Source: Flavobacterium limi (GTDB lineage Bacteria > Bacteroidota > Bacteroidia > Flavobacteriales > Flavobacteriaceae). From it: 64,000 bases of DNA. The DNA lies in assembly GCF_010645075.1 (NCBI RefSeq), contig NZ_JAADZV010000015.1, forward strand, positions 52,783-116,782, read 5' to 3'. Shown here piece by piece: positions 9,537 to 17,637 of this stretch. The position numbers were made by a program, and so were the translations under genes. Numbering within the stretch: the first letter of the stretch is position 1; each line of letters opens with the position of its first letter. Below the pieces are notes generated by a model that saw only the letters and a program-made list of their open reading frames with translations, did not search any database and had not been told where the DNA came from.

Positions 9537-10667
9537 ATGAACATTTTTAACAAAACGAAACTAATATTCATTTTATTTCTGACCATAACATCTTTTTGTG
9601 CTTACTCTCAGTCTAACGTTTTTAAAGTAACCCTTGATGCAGGACATGGAGATCATGATTTTGGTGCTGTTTATAGTGGTCGTATTGAAAAAAATATTGC
9701 TTTGGCTATTGTGCTTAAAGTGGGAAAAATATTGGAAGCTAGCCCGAATGTTCATGTTATTTATACCCGAAAAACAGATGTTTTTATAGATTTAGTTGAA
9801 AGAGCGAATATTGCCAACAGGGCCAACTCTAATATTTTTGTTTCTATACACTGTAATGCAAATAAAAATACCGCTGCAGATGGTACAGAAACATATGTAA
9901 TGGGTTTGACAAAATTAGCATCTAATCTGGAAGCCGCTAAAAAAGAAAACTCTGTTATTACTTTGGAAAAGGATTATAAACGTAAATACGAGGGCTTTGA
10001 TCCTAATTCTCCTGAATCGATGACAGCAATGATGCTAATGCAGGAAGAATATTTAGATAATAGTATCTCATTAGCCAGCAAAATTGAAGATAATTTTGAA
10101 AAATTAGGAAAAAAACTTCGTCATGGGGGTGTAAAACAAGCTCCATTTATGGTGCTACATAAAGCTTATATGCCAAGGGTTTTAGTAGAAACAGGATTTG
10201 TGTCTAATCCTACCGAAGGAGATATACTTAATTCCGAGGCTGGTCAAAATGATATTGCTGAAGCAATCGCTCAGGCGATTTTGAGTTATAAAAGAGAGTA
10301 TTTTGGAACGGGAGCACCTGAAGTAAATGATGTGAAGCCGGCAAAAGACACTTCTGTTCCTGTTAAACCAAAAACAGTTGAAGCTGCTCCAAAAGTAGTT
10401 AGGGATACTCCTAAAGGAACTTTTTTTAAGATACAACTCATTGCCAGCATAAAAAAAACACCATTAGAACCTAAAAATTTTAAAGGTTTGAAAAACGTAA
10501 CGATGATTTATGAAAACAATATTTATAAATATTTTTATCAGGAAACCTCAGATTACGAATTGGCTAAAAAATATCTGCAAGAAGCTAAAAGTAAAGGTTA
10601 TGGCGCTTCTTTTTTAGTGGCAACTAAAAACGGTGAAAAAATCAGTATTCAGGACGCTATCAAATAA
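9537..10667 (+). CDS. N-acetylmuramoyl-L-alanine amidase (Amidase_3) with C-terminal SPOR-like region
   Basis: Cleaves the amide bond between MurNAc and the stem peptide in the periplasm. A signal peptide (residues 1-24, ending CAYSQ) is followed by the Amidase_3 catalytic domain: zinc ligands in LDAGHGDHDFGA, the Glu of GRIEKNIAL, the His of FVSIHCNAN and the catalytic Glu in VLVETGFVSN. The C-terminal 90 residues, after a Pro/Lys linker, read like a SPOR-type sugar-binding domain (FFKIQLIAS to the end). It is divergent from lptD and followed by the MCE gene after 50 bases. Confidence 0.92.
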   Translation: MNIFNKTKLIFILFLTITSFCAYSQSNVFKVTLDAGHGDHDFGAVYSGRIEKNIALAIVLKVGKILEASPNVHVIYTRKTDVFIDLVERANIANRANSNIFVSIHCNANKNTAADGTETYVMGLTKLASNLEAAKKENSVITLEKDYKRKYEGFDPNSPESMTAMMLMQEEYLDNSISLASKIEDNFEKLGKKLRHGGVKQAPFMVLHKAYMPRVLVETGFVSNPTEGDILNSEAGQNDIAEAIAQAILSYKREYFGTGAPEVNDVKPAKDTSVPVKPKTVEAAPKVVRDTPKGTFFKIQLIASIKKTPLEPKNFKGLKNVTMIYENNIYKYFYQETSDYELAKKYLQEAKSKGYGASFLVATKNGEKISIQDAIK

Positions 10668-10692
10668 TACTGGTAAGTTCGAATATTTATAT

Positions 10693-10700
10693 TAATTTTG
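10693..10700 (+). promoter_or_regulatory. putative -7 element of the MCE gene
   Basis: TAATTTTG matches TAnnTTTG exactly and lies 17 bases before the TTG start of the MCE gene. No clear -33 TTG was found at normal spacing. Confidence 0.4.
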
Positions 10701-10717
10701 TACAAACACTTACAATT

Positions 10718-11683
10718 TTGAAACTAACAAGAGAAATTAAAACGGCTATTTTAGTCATTGCGTCAATTTTATTATTTATTTGGGGTTATAGTTTTTTAAA
10801 AGGCAAAGATCTTTTTACGAACTACAAAACATTATATGTAGAATACGATAATGTTGAAGATCTGGCTTCTACAGCACCGGTTACATTAAACGGTCTTGTA
10901 ATTGGTAAAGTAAATAAAATTACAATCAATGAAACAACAGGTAAATTATTAGTAGAACTTCAGCTAAAAACTGATTTTCCAATTTCTAAAACGAGTAAAG
11001 CTTCTTTGTATTCCCCAAGTTTGATTGGAGGGAAGCAAATCAAAATTATTCCAAATTTAGCAGACAAAACTCCTGCTGAAGATGGACAGAGTCTTGAGTC
11101 AACAGTTGAGTTAGGATTAACAGAATCTTTAGGAGGTAAAATTGAGCCTATCCAGCACAAATTAGATCTGATGCTTGCTAATATTAATACGCTGGTTTCC
11201 GGATTAAACAATGTTTTGGATAAAAAAGGGCAGGAAGATCTAAAAAAGTCATTATCTGAATTAAGTCAGACAATGGAGCAATTTCATAGAGCCTCAGGTA
11301 GTCTTAATTCTATTCTGGACACAAACAAAGGTCAGATTAACGGAGTTGTGACAAATTTTAATAAAATGTCAAGTAATTTCAATAAAATATCAGATTCTTT
11401 AAACAAAGCCGATTTAGGCAAAACGGTTAGAAACTTAAACCAGACATTAGCAAAAGTAGATGGCATTATGAGTAATTTAAACTCAGGAAAAGGAACTGCC
11501 GGGAAATTATTAAATGATGATGCCTTGTATAATAATTTATCTAAAACTTCAAAAGAGTTAGAGTTATTGTTGCAGGATGTGCGTCTTAATCCAACACGCT
11601 ACGTAAACGTTTCTGTTTTTGGAAAGAAAAACAAACCTTATGTAGCTCCAAAAGAAGAGGAAAATCCGACGACTAAAAAATAA
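10718..11683 (+). CDS. MlaD/MCE family periplasmic lipid-transport protein
   Basis: A 321-residue protein with one N-terminal membrane anchor (TAILVIASILLFIWGYSFL) and an MCE domain starting near YVEYDNVEDLASTAPVTLNG. It continues into a long helical/coiled-coil region (residues about 140-290) rich in NLNQTL and NFNKMS type heptads, and a short polar tail. MCE proteins form rings that carry phospholipid between the inner and outer membranes with an MlaEF-type ABC transporter. No such transporter is in this window. The start is a TTG; the first residues MKLTREIKTA fit the usual N-terminus. The Fe-S gene follows after 5 bases, so they are co-transcribed. Confidence 0.9.
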   Translation: MKLTREIKTAILVIASILLFIWGYSFLKGKDLFTNYKTLYVEYDNVEDLASTAPVTLNGLVIGKVNKITINETTGKLLVELQLKTDFPISKTSKASLYSPSLIGGKQIKIIPNLADKTPAEDGQSLESTVELGLTESLGGKIEPIQHKLDLMLANINTLVSGLNNVLDKKGQEDLKKSLSELSQTMEQFHRASGSLNSILDTNKGQINGVVTNFNKMSSNFNKISDSLNKADLGKTVRNLNQTLAKVDGIMSNLNSGKGTAGKLLNDDALYNNLSKTSKELELLLQDVRLNPTRYVNVSVFGKKNKPYVAPKEEENPTTKK

Positions 11684-11688
11684 CAGCA

Positions 11689-13020
11689 ATGAGCTATCTT
11701 GATAATATTGTATTTGCTATAATACTAATAGCCGGTTTTGTTTTTTTTGCTTCAGGAGTAAAGAAAATAATCCGAAATATTAATTTAGGTGTTAACGTAG
11801 ACAGAAAAGACAATCCTAAAGCACGCTGGACAAACATGGCCATGATTGCGCTTGGACAATCTAAAATGGTAAAACGACCTATAGCAGGAGTACTTCATAT
11901 TTTTGTATATGTTGGATTTATAATTATCAATATCGAATTACTTGAAATTATTATTGATGGACTCTTTGGTACGCATAGAATTTTTGCACCTTATTTAGGG
12001 AGAGCTTATGATGTTTTAATAGCTTCTTTTGAAATATTAGCAATACTTGTGATTTTTTCTGTAACGGTTTTCTGGATTAGAAGAAACCTAATTAGACTGA
12101 AACGTTTCATACATTCGGATTTAAGTGGTTTTCCTAAAAATGATGCGAATTACATTTTGTACTTTGAAACCGTTCTCATGATTTTGTTTTTATTGATGAA
12201 CGCTTCTGATCTGCATTTACAAAATGTTCCGGGTGGAGTTTTTCATAAAGCAGGAAGTTTCCCAATAAGTCAGTTTATAGCACCTGTTTTTAATGGAATG
12301 TCAAACGAATTGGTAATATTACTGTTTGAAATTTTCTGGTGGTTGCATATTGTTGGTATTTTGTGTTTCATGAACTATTTATACTTGTCAAAACACCTGC
12401 ATATTATTTTGGCATTTCCAAATACGTATTTCGCCGACTTAAAACCAAAAGGACAATTTGATAATCTGGCATCCGTTACTAAAGAAGTTAAGCTGATGAT
12501 GGACCCAAATGCTGATCCTTTTGCAGCTGCTCCTGTAGACGAAAATACTGTTCCTGCAAAATTTGGTGCAAGTGATGTTCAGGATTTAAACTGGGTACAA
12601 TTATTAAATGCATATACGTGTACTGAATGCGGTCGTTGTACCTCTGCATGTCCGGCAAATCAGACCGGTAAAAAATTGTCTCCCCGTAAAATTATGATGG
12701 ATACGAGAGACCGTTTGCAGGAAGTAGGGAAAAATATCGATGCTAATAAAGGCGTTTTTGTCCCTGATAATAAAACATTACTGAACGATTACATAACTCC
12801 CGAAGAATTGTGGGCTTGTACATCTTGTAATGCCTGCGTTGAAGAATGTCCGGTAAATATTAGTCCGTTGTCTATTATTATGGATATGCGCCGTTATCTG
12901 GTGATGGAACAAAGTGCAGCTCCGATGTCGTTAAATGCGATGATGAGCAATATTGAAAACAATGGTGCGCCTTGGCAATACAGCCAGCAAGACCGATTGA
13001 ACTGGAAAAACGAGAATTAA
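11689..13020 (+). CDS. membrane-bound (Fe-S)-binding oxidoreductase, HdrC/nitrate-reductase-gamma-like
   Basis: A 443-residue inner-membrane redox protein. The first 240 residues contain about five hydrophobic helices with spaced His residues, like a b-type cytochrome membrane subunit. The C-terminal third carries two 4Fe-4S clusters: CTECGRCTSACP and CTSCNACVEECP. Partner and electron donor are unknown. The next gene encodes a CCG-domain protein, the usual partner in heterodisulfide-reductase-like or glycolate-oxidase-like complexes, so the pair probably forms a quinone-linked electron-transfer unit. It is close-packed behind the MCE gene. Confidence 0.88.
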   Translation: MSYLDNIVFAIILIAGFVFFASGVKKIIRNINLGVNVDRKDNPKARWTNMAMIALGQSKMVKRPIAGVLHIFVYVGFIIINIELLEIIIDGLFGTHRIFAPYLGRAYDVLIASFEILAILVIFSVTVFWIRRNLIRLKRFIHSDLSGFPKNDANYILYFETVLMILFLLMNASDLHLQNVPGGVFHKAGSFPISQFIAPVFNGMSNELVILLFEIFWWLHIVGILCFMNYLYLSKHLHIILAFPNTYFADLKPKGQFDNLASVTKEVKLMMDPNADPFAAAPVDENTVPAKFGASDVQDLNWVQLLNAYTCTECGRCTSACPANQTGKKLSPRKIMMDTRDRLQEVGKNIDANKGVFVPDNKTLLNDYITPEELWACTSCNACVEECPVNISPLSIIMDMRRYLVMEQSAAPMSLNAMMSNIENNGAPWQYSQQDRLNWKNEN

Positions 13021-13030
13021 AAAGTTTAAC

Positions 13031-13135
13031 AGGTTAATTTGTTAACCTTTTGAATGATTAAATAAAATATAGTGAGGTTTTTATTGTGAAGGTTAGTCTT
13101 TAAAATGATTAACCAAATTAATGATTAACCGATTT
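13031..13135. repeat. imperfect intergenic hairpin between the two Fe-S genes
   Basis: A perfect inner repeat (AGGTTAA 13031-13037 and TTAACCT 13042-13048) lies in a larger pattern. The left side repeats GGTTAATTTG-like words; the right side (about 13108-13140) has GATTAACC twice. The two arms are roughly complementary. This is one of several intergenic structures of the same style in the window. Confidence 0.5.
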
Positions 13136-13148
13136 AACAAATAAAGAA

Positions 13149-13940
13149 ATGTCAGAAAGTTTAGTAGTACCAACAATGGCAGAGATGCTAGCCGAAGGAA
13201 AACAGCCCGAAGTGTTGTTTTGGGTTGGTTGTGCAGGAAGTTTTGATGATAGGGCAAAAAAAATCACAAAAGCTTTTGTGCGAATTCTAAATCGTACAAA
13301 CGTTTCTTTTGCAGTACTTGGTACAGAAGAAAGCTGTACAGGTGATCCTGCTAAAAGAGCCGGAAATGAGTTTTTGTTTCAAATGCAGGCAATGATGAAT
13401 ATCGAGGTTTTAAACGCATATGAAGCTAAAAAAATAGTTACGGCATGTCCGCATTGTTTTAATACTTTAAAAAATGAATATCCCGAATTAGGAGGGAATT
13501 ACGAAGTTATTCACCATACGGAGTTTTTAAAATCATTGATTGATGACGGAAGACTAACTGTTGAAGGCGGTCAATTCAAAGGAAAGAAAATAACTTTTCA
13601 CGATCCTTGTTATTTAGGAAGAGCCAACAAGGTTTATGAAGCGCCAAGGGATTTGATTCAGAAACTGGATATTGAATTAGTAGAAATGAAGCGTTCGAAA
13701 GCAAATGGGTTATGCTGTGGAGCCGGAGGCGCGCAAATGTTTAAAGATGCTGAGCCGGGTAACAAAGAAGTGAATATCGAAAGAACCGAAGATGCACTTG
13801 AAACCCAGCCTGATATTATAGCAGCTGGTTGTCCATTCTGTAATACCATGTTAACGGATGGGATCAAAAACAAAGAAAAAGAAGGACAAGTTAAAGTAAT
13901 GGATATTGCAGAGTTGATTGCAAATGCGCAAGATCTGTAA
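13149..13940 (+). CDS. CCG-domain (Fe-S) protein, HdrB/GlcF-like
   Basis: A 263-residue soluble protein with two cysteine-rich CCG-type segments. The first is WVGCAGSFDD (about residue 25) plus ACPHCFNTLKNEYP. The second is HDPCYLGR, LCCGAGGAQMF and AGCPFCNTML. This arrangement matches the heterodisulfide-reductase B/glycolate oxidase F family, which binds an unusual 4Fe-4S cluster. It follows its membrane partner by 128 bases that hold an imperfect hairpin. The physiological substrate cannot be read from the sequence. Confidence 0.9.
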   Translation: MSESLVVPTMAEMLAEGKQPEVLFWVGCAGSFDDRAKKITKAFVRILNRTNVSFAVLGTEESCTGDPAKRAGNEFLFQMQAMMNIEVLNAYEAKKIVTACPHCFNTLKNEYPELGGNYEVIHHTEFLKSLIDDGRLTVEGGQFKGKKITFHDPCYLGRANKVYEAPRDLIQKLDIELVEMKRSKANGLCCGAGGAQMFKDAEPGNKEVNIERTEDALETQPDIIAAGCPFCNTMLTDGIKNKEKEGQVKVMDIAELIANAQDL

Positions 13941-14025
13941 GTAAAGATGCAAAGGAACAAGGGTTTTGACTTTGAAAATTTAAACCTGAAACCTGAAACA
14001 ATTTAACTAAAAGAAAAATTAAAAA

Positions 14026-14508
14026 ATGTATATACCTTTTGAAAATTTACCTGGTGAGTCCAGAGTCTGGATTTATCAATCGAACAGAAAATTTTCTGAG
14101 GAAGAATTTTCTGAAATCGAAACTGATTTGAAATCATTTGTAGAACAATGGGCTGCACACGGAACAAGTCTTGAAGCCTCTTTTTTGCTTAAATACAACC
14201 GATTTATCATATTAGCAGTTAATCAGGAAGTTCAGTCTGCTACTGGATGTTCTATTGATAGTTCCGTAGAATTTATTCAAAGTTTGGAGAAGAAATATAA
14301 CGTTGGTTTACTGGATAAAATGAACGTTACTTTTAAACTTGGGGAGCACATCGCCCATAAACCATTGATTGATTTTAAGAAAATGGTAAAAGACAAATCG
14401 GTTTCTGAAAATACAATTGTATTTAATAACCTGGTAAATAATATCGAAGAATTTAATGAATCATGGGAAGTTCCAGCAGCTGACAGTTGGCACAGCAGAT
14501 TTTTCTAA
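14026..14508 (+). CDS. conserved hypothetical protein (Bacteroidota family sometimes labelled ABC transporter ATPase)
   Basis: A 160-residue soluble protein with no signal peptide or membrane segment and no P-loop, so an ATPase label would not be supported. It reads as a mixed alpha/beta domain with an aromatic start (WIYQSNRKF) and a central SLEKKYNVGLLDKMNV segment. It is the last gene of the amidase-MCE-FeS-FeS cluster and is followed by a terminator, so it may work with the redox pair. No function is assigned. Confidence 0.75.
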   Translation: MYIPFENLPGESRVWIYQSNRKFSEEEFSEIETDLKSFVEQWAAHGTSLEASFLLKYNRFIILAVNQEVQSATGCSIDSSVEFIQSLEKKYNVGLLDKMNVTFKLGEHIAHKPLIDFKKMVKDKSVSENTIVFNNLVNNIEEFNESWEVPAADSWHSRFF

Positions 14509-14532
14509 GAAAAATTTATAGTATATTTGAGT

Positions 14533-14572
14533 AGGCATAAAATTTAGTTTTTATGCCTTTTTTGTTTTTTTT
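14533..14572 (+). terminator. intrinsic terminator
   Basis: AGGCATAAAA (14533-14542) and TTTTATGCCT (14549-14558) form a perfect 10-bp stem with a 6-base loop, followed by T-rich sequence. It closes the amidase-MCE-FeS cluster. Confidence 0.85.
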
Positions 14573-14654
14573 AATTTTAAGATAAATAATTTATAAATGA
14601 AATAATGAATATTTCTAATCAGAATTTTAGATGGGAAAAGGTTAAAATGGGAGA

Positions 14655-15050
14655 TTGTATTTTGCACTTGTAAATTTACATATTCAAAAGAATGAAACTG
14701 GAAATGAAATTATAGAAGATTATTCAGGTTATAAATATTATACAGATTTGATGGATGTCAGATATCAAGGTTTCAATGTTTGGAAAAGCGGACTAAGAAA
14801 CGGTCTTGAATTTGCACTTTCACACAGTTCGGATTTCTGGACTATTAGAATAAACGGGTTTTGTGCATCATATTTGCATACAAGTGCAACAGTTCTGGGG
14901 TATACAGGAATTTTAGCTTTTATTGAAGAAACAGATATTGTAATTAGTAATCTTCAGGAAGTTGAGGATTTTGTCTTTACAAGCTGGAATAATGGAATTA
15001 TAGGTGAAATTCCAGATTTTAATGAATTGACTTTTACGAATGATGTTTAA
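14655..15050 (+). CDS. hypothetical protein, possibly frameshifted near its start
   Basis: A 131-residue soluble protein I do not recognise. It is rich in aromatic residues (GYKYYTDLMDV, SDFWTIRING) and has no signal peptide. The only start in frame is a TTG at 14655. A better start, the ATG at 14605, lies in another frame and encodes about 22 residues that read naturally into this protein if one base is restored near 14653-14656. The gene may therefore be a recent frameshift or contain a sequence error. An interspersed repeat follows 50 bases after the stop. Confidence 0.5.
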   Translation: MYFALVNLHIQKNETGNEIIEDYSGYKYYTDLMDVRYQGFNVWKSGLRNGLEFALSHSSDFWTIRINGFCASYLHTSATVLGYTGILAFIEETDIVISNLQEVEDFVFTSWNNGIIGEIPDFNELTFTNDV

Positions 15051-15334
15051 AATTGAAAGTATCAAAATAAAATGTTCTTATGAAAACGAAAAACTCTAAT
15101 CTGGCCCCGATGGGAGTGATATCCTTTTGTGGCGGGGTTCGCCATAAAAGATATAACGGAGAGCGGGACTGGTCGTGTGGTAAATGAAATATTTCTGCTC
15201 CTGAAAAGTAAAATTATGAATTATCCGTTGTCAGATTGTTGAACAGAATTAATCTGAATTTACAAAAAATCTAACATTCCAAAGCTTCAATTAAACGTGA
15301 TTTTTGAGTACTTTCGTAGCATTAAATTTAATAC
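15051..15334. other. intergenic gap before bshA
   Basis: These 284 bases hold an interspersed hairpin repeat (described separately). After it comes AT-rich sequence with GTACTTTCG, a one-mismatch -7 element, about 20 bases before bshA. No open frame of note was seen. Confidence 0.5.
15101..15178 (+). repeat. interspersed hairpin repeat, copy A
   Basis: Conserved flanks surround a variable inner hairpin: GGGAGTGATATCCTTTT, then stem GGCG/CGCC, then AAAAGATATAACGGAGAGCG. The inner stem (15118-15154) pairs with one bulge and one mismatch. It is clearly related to copy B (28.3 kb, same orientation) and copy C (43.4 kb, opposite orientation). Its G+C content is higher than the surroundings. Confidence 0.8.
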
Positions 15335-16471
15335 ATGAAAATAGCTATAGTTTGTTATCCTACATTTGGCGGTAGTGGGGTAGTAGCCACAGAATTAGGT
15401 CTTGAATTGGCCAGACGCGGACACGAAATCCATTTTATTACTTACAGCCAGCCTGTACGTTTGGCACTTTTGAATCCGAATGTTCATTATCACGAAGTAA
15501 ATGTTCCTGAATATCCACTTTTTCATTATCAGCCTTATGAATTGGCTTTGTCAAGCAAATTAGTTGATATGGTAAAATTATATAAGATTGAACTGCTGCA
15601 TGTGCATTATGCTATTCCTCATGCTTATGCGGGTTATATGGCGAAGCAAATGCTGAAAAATGAAGGTATTAATCTTCCGATGGTTACAACGCTTCACGGA
15701 ACTGATATCACATTGGTAGGGAATCATCCTTTTTATAAACCGGCAGTAACTTTCAGTATCAATAAATCAGATTATGTGACTTCGGTTTCGCAAAGTCTGA
15801 AAGATGATACGTTGAAATTATTCAAAATCAAAAATAAAATTAAGGTAATTCCAAATTTTATTGAATTGGATAAAGTGGTTAAAGATCCTGCAGCTCCTTG
15901 TCATCGAAGTGTTATGGCAAATGAAAATGAACGCATTATCACACACATTAGTAACTTTAGAAAAGTAAAAAGAATTCCCGATATTATTAAAATTTTCTAT
16001 CATATTCAAAAAGAAATGCCTGCAAAACTGATGATGGTTGGGGACGGACCTGAAAAAGAAAATGCAGAGATTTTATGTCAGGAATTAGGAATTCAGGATA
16101 AGGTAATTTTCTTTGGGAACAGTAATGAAATTGATAAAATTCTACTTTTGACCGATTTGTTTTTACTGCCATCAGAAACAGAAAGTTTTGGTTTGGCAGC
16201 TTTAGAAGCAATGGCTTGTGGGGTTCCGGTAATTTCGAGCAATTCCGGAGGTTTGCCAGAAGTAAATTTTGATGGTGTTTCAGGATATTTGAGCGATGTT
16301 GGTAATGTTGATGAAATGGCTGCAAACGCTATTAAAATTCTTAAGGACGACAACGTTTTAAAAGAGTTTAAAGACAATGCATTAGAAGTTGCAAAAAAAT
16401 TTGACATTAAAAACATATTACCTATATATGAAGCCTTATATCAAAAAGCAATAGACGATTATAAAGAATAG
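15335..16471 (+). CDS. bshA: N-acetyl-alpha-D-glucosaminyl L-malate synthase
   Basis: A GT4 glycosyltransferase that joins GlcNAc from UDP-GlcNAc to L-malate, the first step of bacillithiol synthesis. The N-terminal CYPTFGGSGVVATELG glycine-rich loop is characteristic of BshA rather than general GT4 enzymes. TLHGTDITLVG and the C-terminal nucleotide-sugar site (ESFGLAALEAMACGVP) complete the fold. At 378 residues it is full length. A PrcB-like lipoprotein gene follows after 25 bases. Other bacillithiol genes (bshB, bshC) are not in this window. Confidence 0.95.
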   Translation: MKIAIVCYPTFGGSGVVATELGLELARRGHEIHFITYSQPVRLALLNPNVHYHEVNVPEYPLFHYQPYELALSSKLVDMVKLYKIELLHVHYAIPHAYAGYMAKQMLKNEGINLPMVTTLHGTDITLVGNHPFYKPAVTFSINKSDYVTSVSQSLKDDTLKLFKIKNKIKVIPNFIELDKVVKDPAAPCHRSVMANENERIITHISNFRKVKRIPDIIKIFYHIQKEMPAKLMMVGDGPEKENAEILCQELGIQDKVIFFGNSNEIDKILLLTDLFLLPSETESFGLAALEAMACGVPVISSNSGGLPEVNFDGVSGYLSDVGNVDEMAANAIKILKDDNVLKEFKDNALEVAKKFDIKNILPIYEALYQKAIDDYKE

Positions 16472-16496
16472 AATCAACCTCTAAAATAAACGGTAA

Positions 16497-16922
16497 ATGA
16501 AAAAAGTAATTTCGGTTTTAACAGTTTTTATTTTGATTTCCTGCGGAGCAAAAAAAACATCAGATTCCAATATGGCATTGTATGAAATTTTAACTGTGCA
16601 GCCTGATGGAGGAGGAAATATCAAATTTTTTGAGATCTTAAGTGAGCCAAATGAAATCATGATGCTTCTGAACGATCCTCTTTTAAAGGATAAAATGAAA
16701 CACAATGATATTAGTACTTCTAATTATGTGATTCTGAATATGGGAGAAAAAAATACCGGAGGTTATTCGATAGAAGTTGAAAAGGTTGAAGAAACGGATA
16801 AAAATATTATTATTACTGTGAAAGAAAATGCTCCTGCTAAAGACGCTATGGTGATGCAGGTAATTAGTTATCCTTATACGGTTGTAAAAATACATTCTAA
16901 AAAAGAAATAATTATTAAATAA
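16497..16922 (+). CDS. PrcB-domain lipoprotein
   Basis: A 141-residue exported lipoprotein. The lipobox is LISC with the modified Cys at residue 16. The C-terminal half matches the PrcB domain, named for the Treponema protease-complex subunit: VILNMGEKNTGGYSIEVE followed by a strand-rich TVKENAPAKDAMVMQV and the SYPYTVVKI end. Its role is unknown beyond the family name. It follows bshA closely on the same strand and ends at a strong bidirectional terminator. Confidence 0.8.
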   Translation: MKKVISVLTVFILISCGAKKTSDSNMALYEILTVQPDGGGNIKFFEILSEPNEIMMLLNDPLLKDKMKHNDISTSNYVILNMGEKNTGGYSIEVEKVEETDKNIIITVKENAPAKDAMVMQVISYPYTVVKIHSKKEIIIK

Positions 16923-16962
16923 AAAAAATCCAGCTGTTTTTTATAGCGGCTGGATTTTTTTT
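16922..16962. terminator. bidirectional intrinsic terminator
   Basis: AATCCAGC (16927-16934) pairs with GCTGGATT (16949-16956) and is flanked by an A-run on the left and a T-run on the right. It can stop the PrcB gene on the plus strand and the convergent beta-barrel gene on the minus strand. Confidence 0.85.
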
Positions 16963-16985
16963 TTATAAAGTAAGATGTATTTTAT

Positions 16986-17483
16986 TTAGAATCTGAATCT
17001 TGCTCCAAACCCAACATCAAAACCAAAGTTGTCATCATCATAATATCCTGATCCAATTTCTGGTCTGGCATCAAATGATAAGGTAAGAGGGAATTCTTTA
17101 AATCTGTATTCTATACCGATATCACCAGCTGCAAAAACATATGTTCCACTGTCATCATAATCGGGTCCAGGTCCATTATAATCATAATCCCAGGCAGCAA
17201 TACCACCACCAACACCGGCATACCAGTTAAAACCTCCTTCAATGTTCCATACCCATTGATAAAGTGCTACTCCTTTAATAGCATCTACATATCTGTGATC
17301 TCTCCAGCCTAAATCGAATTCTAGTCTGTTTTTTTGGTTTAGTCCTAATTGATATGATATTTCCCCTCCAAATCCGTTATTGTCTCCCAGACGTAATCCT
17401 AATGCGTGTTTGGAAATTTCTTGTGATTGTGCCGTAAATGCTAATCCTAATAGCATGATGGCAGATAAAATGATCTTTTTCAT
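16986..17483 (-). CDS. small outer-membrane beta-barrel protein
   Basis: A 165-residue exported protein. The signal peptide runs from the second ATG (MKKIILSAIMLLGLAF, cleavage after AQS), so I use 17483 rather than the upstream ATG at 17513, which would add 10 polar residues before the leader. The mature part is a run of short Gly/Tyr/Asp-rich strands ending in FGARFRF; the terminal Phe is typical of BAM-inserted barrels. The specific function is unknown. Confidence 0.8.
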   Translation of the reverse strand: MKKIILSAIMLLGLAFTAQSQEISKHALGLRLGDNNGFGGEISYQLGLNQKNRLEFDLGWRDHRYVDAIKGVALYQWVWNIEGGFNWYAGVGGGIAAWDYDYNGPGPDYDDSGTYVFAAGDIGIEYRFKEFPLTLSFDARPEIGSGYYDDDNFGFDVGFGARFRF

Positions 17484-17637
17484 AAAAATAAAATGGTTAT
17501 TAATTTTTTTCAAAATTATAATTACTGTACATTCAAAACGTATAAAATTGTTAAAAATTGTTATGTAATTCCCATGTTTTAATAAAAAGTACTCTTTTTT
17601 TTTATAAGTATTGAGTAAGTTGTTAAAATTGAAAAGG

